Assembly: GCA_945885345.1 (NCBI GenBank) | Contig: CAMCYP010000012.1 | Location: forward strand, 26,572 to 90,571 | Direction of reading: 5' to 3' | Length of the DNA: 64,000 nucleotides | Source of the DNA: Bordetella parapertussis | GTDB lineage: Bacteria > Pseudomonadota > Gammaproteobacteria > Burkholderiales > SG8-41 | Shown: piece after piece, positions 60,649-64,000 of the stretch | How the letters are laid out: every line of letters begins with the position of its first letter | How positions within the stretch are numbered: position 1 is the stretch's first letter | The notes under the pieces: generated by a model | Seen by the model: only the letters and a program-made list of their open reading frames with translations | Database searches by the model: none | What the model was told of the DNA's origin: nothing | Program-made: the position numbers and the translations under genes

Positions 60649-61662
60649 TCATTCCGCTTTCAGGTACGGCATGACCATGCGCACTTCAAAGGTTTTTTCA
60701 CCAACATGTGTCGTCAGCTCCGCGGCAACGTCGAAATGCAGCTGCAGGCGTTCGCGGATGTTGGCCAGCGCCATCTTGTTGCCGGCATGGTGGTCGCCGA
60801 TCGGTCGGTACGGGTTGCGTAACATCACATGAAGGCGGTCGTGCGCAACATGGATGTTGATACTCACCACGCCCGGCGTTTCAGCAGGCTCGACGCCGTG
60901 ATACACCGCGTTCTCCAGCAAGGGCTGCAAAGCCAGCGCCGGCACCAGTGCGTCCGGCGGCATCATTTCAATCTGCCATTCCACCTGCAGGCGCTCGCCC
61001 AGCCGCAACTGCTCCAGTTCCAGGTACTGGCGACAGAGTTCGATCTCCTGCGAAATCGGTGTCAGTTGCCGGTTGTCGGCCATCAGCGCGCGGAACAATC
61101 CGGCCAGATCTTCAAGCGCCGCCTCGGCGCGGCGCGGCTCCTGGCGCACCAGCGACAGCACGGCGTTGATGCTGTTGAACAGGAAATGCGGACGGATGCG
61201 CGCCTGCAACGCCTGCAGGCGCGCTTCTGCCAGTGCCGGCGACAGCGCGCGCCCGCGCAGATCGAAGTACCCCAGCAGCATGCCGGTGGCCAGCGTGACG
61301 ACGCACAACCAGCGCGGCAGGGAGTGGGTTTCGACAAAAAACAGTCCGTTGGTGGCGAAATGCAGCGTGGCGGTCAGTGCCAGCTCTATCACCACAATCG
61401 CGATGATCGCCATCGCGTACGGCAAACGGCGCAGCCCGTCGCCCGCCGCGGCCAGCACCAGAAGGCTGAGGATCAGCAATGGTTCAACCAGTGCGGCGTT
61501 TTCCGTGAACTGCGCCGGCCACGCCCTCACTGTCGGCACCTGCAGCAAGGCCGCGAGCAGTGCGATGCCGTTCACAATCAGCACGATGCGCAACAAAATT
61601 CCGAAATTGCGGAAGTCCGGCAGGGGGCCGGTGTTGGCAATATGATTTATACTTCGCGCCAT
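60649..61662 (-). CDS. algZ: Sensor histidine kinase AlgZ (FimS)
   Basis: 337 aa. Four N-terminal membrane helices (about 20-145) form an input module without a large periplasmic loop. The His-kinase block RIRPHFLFNSINAVLSLV (about 157-174) holds the phosphorylated His, the LytS-like type; a short ATPase domain follows. Partner of the neighbouring AlgR. It is divergent from argH with only 34 bp between, so the two promoters overlap. The signal is not known. Confidence 0.92.
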   Translation of the reverse strand: MARSINHIANTGPLPDFRNFGILLRIVLIVNGIALLAALLQVPTVRAWPAQFTENAALVEPLLILSLLVLAAAGDGLRRLPYAMAIIAIVVIELALTATLHFATNGLFFVETHSLPRWLCVVTLATGMLLGYFDLRGRALSPALAEARLQALQARIRPHFLFNSINAVLSLVRQEPRRAEAALEDLAGLFRALMADNRQLTPISQEIELCRQYLELEQLRLGERLQVEWQIEMMPPDALVPALALQPLLENAVYHGVEPAETPGVVSINIHVAHDRLHVMLRNPYRPIGDHHAGNKMALANIRERLQLHFDVAAELTTHVGEKTFEVRMVMPYLKAE

Positions 61663-61696
61663 GGCAGTTTCATTCTAGCAGGGCCCGCAAAAATTC

Positions 61697-63124
61697 ATGT
61701 CGGCAAAAGACAAAGCAACGGACAAAACGAAAAACGGCGCGAAGCCGAACGCCGCCAAAGCGTGGTCGGGGCGCTTCAGCGAACCGGTTGACGATCTGGT
61801 CAAACGCTTTACCGCATCCGTCGGTTTTGACCAACGGCTCGCGGAATTCGACATCCAGGGTTCAGTGGCGCATGCGCACATGCTGCATGCCGTCGGCATT
61901 CTGACCGCGACCGACCTCGAAGCCATCGAAAAGGGCCTGGCCGCCATTGGCGATGAAATCCGCGCCGGCACCTTCCCGTGGTCCATCGATCTAGAGGATG
62001 TACATCTCAATATCGAGCGCCGCCTGACCGACATGGTCGGCGACGCCGGCAAAAGGCTGCACACCGGGCGCTCGCGCAACGACCAGGTCGCGACCGACGT
62101 GCGGCTCTATCTGCGTGCGGCCATTGATCACGTGCTGACGCTGATCAAGGGGCTGCAGCGGGCGCTGCTCGAGCTCGCCGACAATCACACCGACACGGTG
62201 ATGCCGGGTTTCACCCACCTGCAGGTGGCGCAGCCGGTGTCGTTTGCCCATCACCTGCTCGCCTATTTCGAAATGCTGTCGCGCGACGCGCAGCGTTTTG
62301 CCGACTGCCGCAAACGCGTCAACCGGCTGCCGTTGGGCGCCGCGGCGCTGGCCGGCACTTCCTTCCCGATCGACCGCCTGATGGTGGCCAAGGAACTGGG
62401 CTTCGACGGCGTCTGCGAAAACTCGCTGGATGCCGTGTCCGACCGCGACTTCGCCATCGAATTCGTCGCTGCCGGTGCGCTGACCATGACCCACCTGTCG
62501 CGGTTCAGCGAAGAACTGATCCTGTGGATGAGCCCGCGTTTCGGCTTCATCGACATCGCCGACCGTTACTGCACCGGTTCGTCGATCATGCCGCAGAAAA
62601 AAAACCCCGATGTCGCAGAGCTGGTGCGCGGCAAGACCGGACGCGTCAACGGCCACCTGGTCGCACTGCTGACCCTGATGAAGGGCCAGCCGCTGGCATA
62701 CAACAAGGATAACCAGGAAGACAAGGAACCGCTGCTCGACACCGTCGACACGCTGATGATGAGTCTCGCGGTATTCGCCGGCATGGTCGGCGGCATCACC
62801 GTCAACGTCGACAGGATGCGCGCAGCCGCCAGCGAAGGTTATGCCACGGCGACCGACCTTGCCGACTACCTGGTGAAAAAGGGTCTGCCCTTCCGCGAAG
62901 CGCATGAGGCCGTGGCGCAGGCAGTGCGTTTTGCCGAAACCAGAGGCTGCGACCTCGCCGAACTGTCGCTCGACGACCTGCGGCAATTTTCCAAGCTGAT
63001 CACCACCGACGCTTTTGAGGCGCTGACGCTGGAAGGTTCGATGAAAAGCCGCAGCCACATCGGCGGCACCGCGCCGGCACGGGTGAAAGCGGCAATCGCC
63101 AAGGCGCGCAAATCGCTGCAGTGA
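61697..63124 (+). CDS. argH: Argininosuccinate lyase
   Basis: 475 aa. The fumarase/lyase signature [12 protein letters not shown] lies near 296-307, and the [12 protein letters not shown] block near 116-127 and [17 protein letters not shown] segment near 156-172 complete the active site. It splits argininosuccinate into arginine and fumarate. The first ~20 residues are a Lys/Asp/Ala-rich extension not in most homologues. Start ATG 61697. The argH-algZ divergent pair followed by hemCD is the conserved layout. Confidence 0.96.
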   Translation: MSAKDKATDKTKNGAKPNAAKAWSGRFSEPVDDLVKRFTASVGFDQRLAEFDIQGSVAHAHMLHAVGILTATDLEAIEKGLAAIGDEIRAGTFPWSIDLEDVHLNIERRLTDMVGDAGKRLHTGRSRNDQVATDVRLYLRAAIDHVLTLIKGLQRALLELADNHTDTVMPGFTHLQVAQPVSFAHHLLAYFEMLSRDAQRFADCRKRVNRLPLGAAALAGTSFPIDRLMVAKELGFDGVCENSLDAVSDRDFAIEFVAAGALTMTHLSRFSEELILWMSPRFGFIDIADRYCTGSSIMPQKKNPDVAELVRGKTGRVNGHLVALLTLMKGQPLAYNKDNQEDKEPLLDTVDTLMMSLAVFAGMVGGITVNVDRMRAAASEGYATATDLADYLVKKGLPFREAHEAVAQAVRFAETRGCDLAELSLDDLRQFSKLITTDAFEALTLEGSMKSRSHIGGTAPARVKAAIAKARKSLQ

Positions 63125-63178
63125 TTCACTTGCCGTGATTCTGTCGCTGCAACCCGCTGCTGTGATGCGCGCGCCGGT

Positions 63179-64000
63179 TTAAGCGGATCGCGGCGCGGCC
63201 GCGCTTTCCCGTACCACCAGCTCCGTCGGCAACTTGCAGCGCAGATCCACCGCCTTGCCTTCCAGCCGCATCAGCAGATGATTCGCGGCATAGATGCCCA
63301 GATCGGTGGTCGGGAAACGGACGGTGGTCAGGGCCGGCGTCATCAAGGCGGCGATTTCCATGTCGTCAAACCCGGTGATCGACACATCACCCGGCACCGC
63401 CAATCCCTGCACATGACATTCGGCCACTGCGCCGATGGCCAGCACATCGTTGCCGCAGATCACCGCGGTCGGCCTTTCGCGCCCCGCCATCAGTTCCCTC
63501 AAACCTTCGCGCCCGCCGGTATGGGTGTACGGTTTTTCCACCACCCGCTCCGCCGGCAGCGTGATGCCGCGCGCCGCCAGCGCATCGCGCACGCCGGCAA
63601 GGCGTTCCTGCGCGCGTTCGTTGTGCACAGTGATGCCGGAAATCATTGCAAACCGGCGATGGCCGAGGTCGAACAGATAATTGGTGATGCGTACTGCAGC
63701 AGCGCGGTTGTCGAAACCGACGCAGGGGTGGTTGCCGCTTTCATCGAAGGCCCAGGTCAGCACATAAGGCACGCCATTCGACTCGATCATCCGGTAAATA
63801 TCGGGATGGTGCGTGGTGCCCAGCAGCACCAGGCCGTCAACACCGCGTTCGATCAGGGTGCGCGTGACACGGGCCTCGATGTCAGCGTCGAATTCATGGC
63901 TGGCCAGCAGCAGCACATAACCGGCCGCATCGAGCGTGCGCTGCAGTGCGTGGATGGTATTGGCGAAAATCGCATTGTCCAGCGTCGGCACCACGGCGCC
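63179..64000 (-). CDS. LacI family transcriptional regulator (N-terminus outside window)
   Basis: 274 codons are visible; the DNA-binding helix-turn-helix lies beyond the window end. The visible part begins with GAVVPTLDNAIFANTI, the start of the periplasmic-binding-protein-like effector domain, and shows GVDGLVLLGTTHHP, AVICGNDVLAIGA and the VPGDVSITGFDDMEIA block of LacI/GntR-type repressors. The effector, probably a sugar acid or sugar, cannot be told. It lies convergent to argH, with a 54-bp gap. Confidence 0.9.
   Translation of the reverse strand, partial: GAVVPTLDNAIFANTIHALQRTLDAAGYVLLLASHEFDADIEARVTRTLIERGVDGLVLLGTTHHPDIYRMIESNGVPYVLTWAFDESGNHPCVGFDNRAAAVRITNYLFDLGHRRFAMISGITVHNERAQERLAGVRDALAARGITLPAERVVEKPYTHTGGREGLRELMAGRERPTAVICGNDVLAIGAVAECHVQGLAVPGDVSITGFDDMEIAALMTPALTTVRFPTTDLGIYAANHLLMRLEGKAVDLRCKLPTELVVRESAAAPRSA

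Overview
The window looks like chromosomal DNA of a GC-rich betaproteobacterium. The evidence is the gene order: argH-algZ/algR-hemCDXY, cutA-dsbD-tlpA-aroQ-accB-accC-prmA, pilT-pilU, proC-yggT, and aceE-aceF beside a polyhydroxybutyrate synthase. Almost every intact gene has its best-known relatives in that class. The genus cannot be fixed from sequence reading alone. The window opens inside an rlmL-type rRNA methyltransferase gene and closes inside a LacI-family regulator gene.

The main accessory feature is a sedentary chromosomal integron at about 976-4312. A full-length tyrosine integrase gene (intI) runs rightward from an attI region. Four gene cassettes lie to its left, all on the minus strand, and each ends in a recognisable attC site (57-88 bp) with RYYYAAC/GTTRRRY ends. 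The cassette products are a 138-aa orphan, an SseB-like protein, a 106-aa orphan and an 86-aa protein with an immunity-protein-like look. Three of the four cassette genes stop inside the attC core, and so does the rlmL gene at the far end of the array. Four tandem 13-bp repeats sit at attI.

4.3-22 kb: a TauE/SafE permease, the twitching-motility ATPases PilU and PilT, then a rightward yggS-proC-yggT-yggU run. A long leftward run follows: aceE, aceF, nadD, rsfS, rlmH, maf, rng and cls (pyruvate dehydrogenase, NAD synthesis, ribosome maturation, cardiolipin synthesis). Upstream of it lie a crotonase gene and the PHB synthase gene phaC.

22-26 kb: a MerR regulator (LiuR-like) sits divergently from phaC. 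It is followed by a frameshifted DsbA/GST-kappa-type isomerase gene, a methylglutaconyl-CoA hydratase-like gene, an HMG-CoA lyase gene, and two small DUF genes. Copies of an ACGTTTACGTAAA operator candidate tie the regulator, phaC and the leucine-catabolic genes together.

26-41 kb: a complete pgaABCD operon for poly-N-acetylglucosamine (biofilm) synthesis and export. It is followed by a CsbD-like stress protein, an MFS carrier, a GDSL esterase lipoprotein, a carotenoid-desaturase-like oxidoreductase, tRNA-Arg(CCG), a membrane-anchored cytochrome c5, apaH, an ornithine-lipid pair (olsB and a plsC/olsA homologue), a glycine-zipper lipoprotein and a PfkB kinase.

41-64 kb: mscL, a lipid-centred group (phospholipase-C-like, PAP2, GT4 glycosyltransferase, dgkA), tpx, gcvH, the prmA-accC-accB-aroQ and tlpA-dsbD-cutA runs, an iron-sulfur flavin reductase, the hemCDXY operon, a CPYC thioredoxin-like protein, the AlgZ/AlgR two-component pair, argH, and the truncated LacI regulator.

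Scattered through the window are six copies of an AT-rich 24-bp dyad, consensus TCAATAA-N10-TTATTGA with a conserved spacer. Five lie between genes and one lies inside rlmL.
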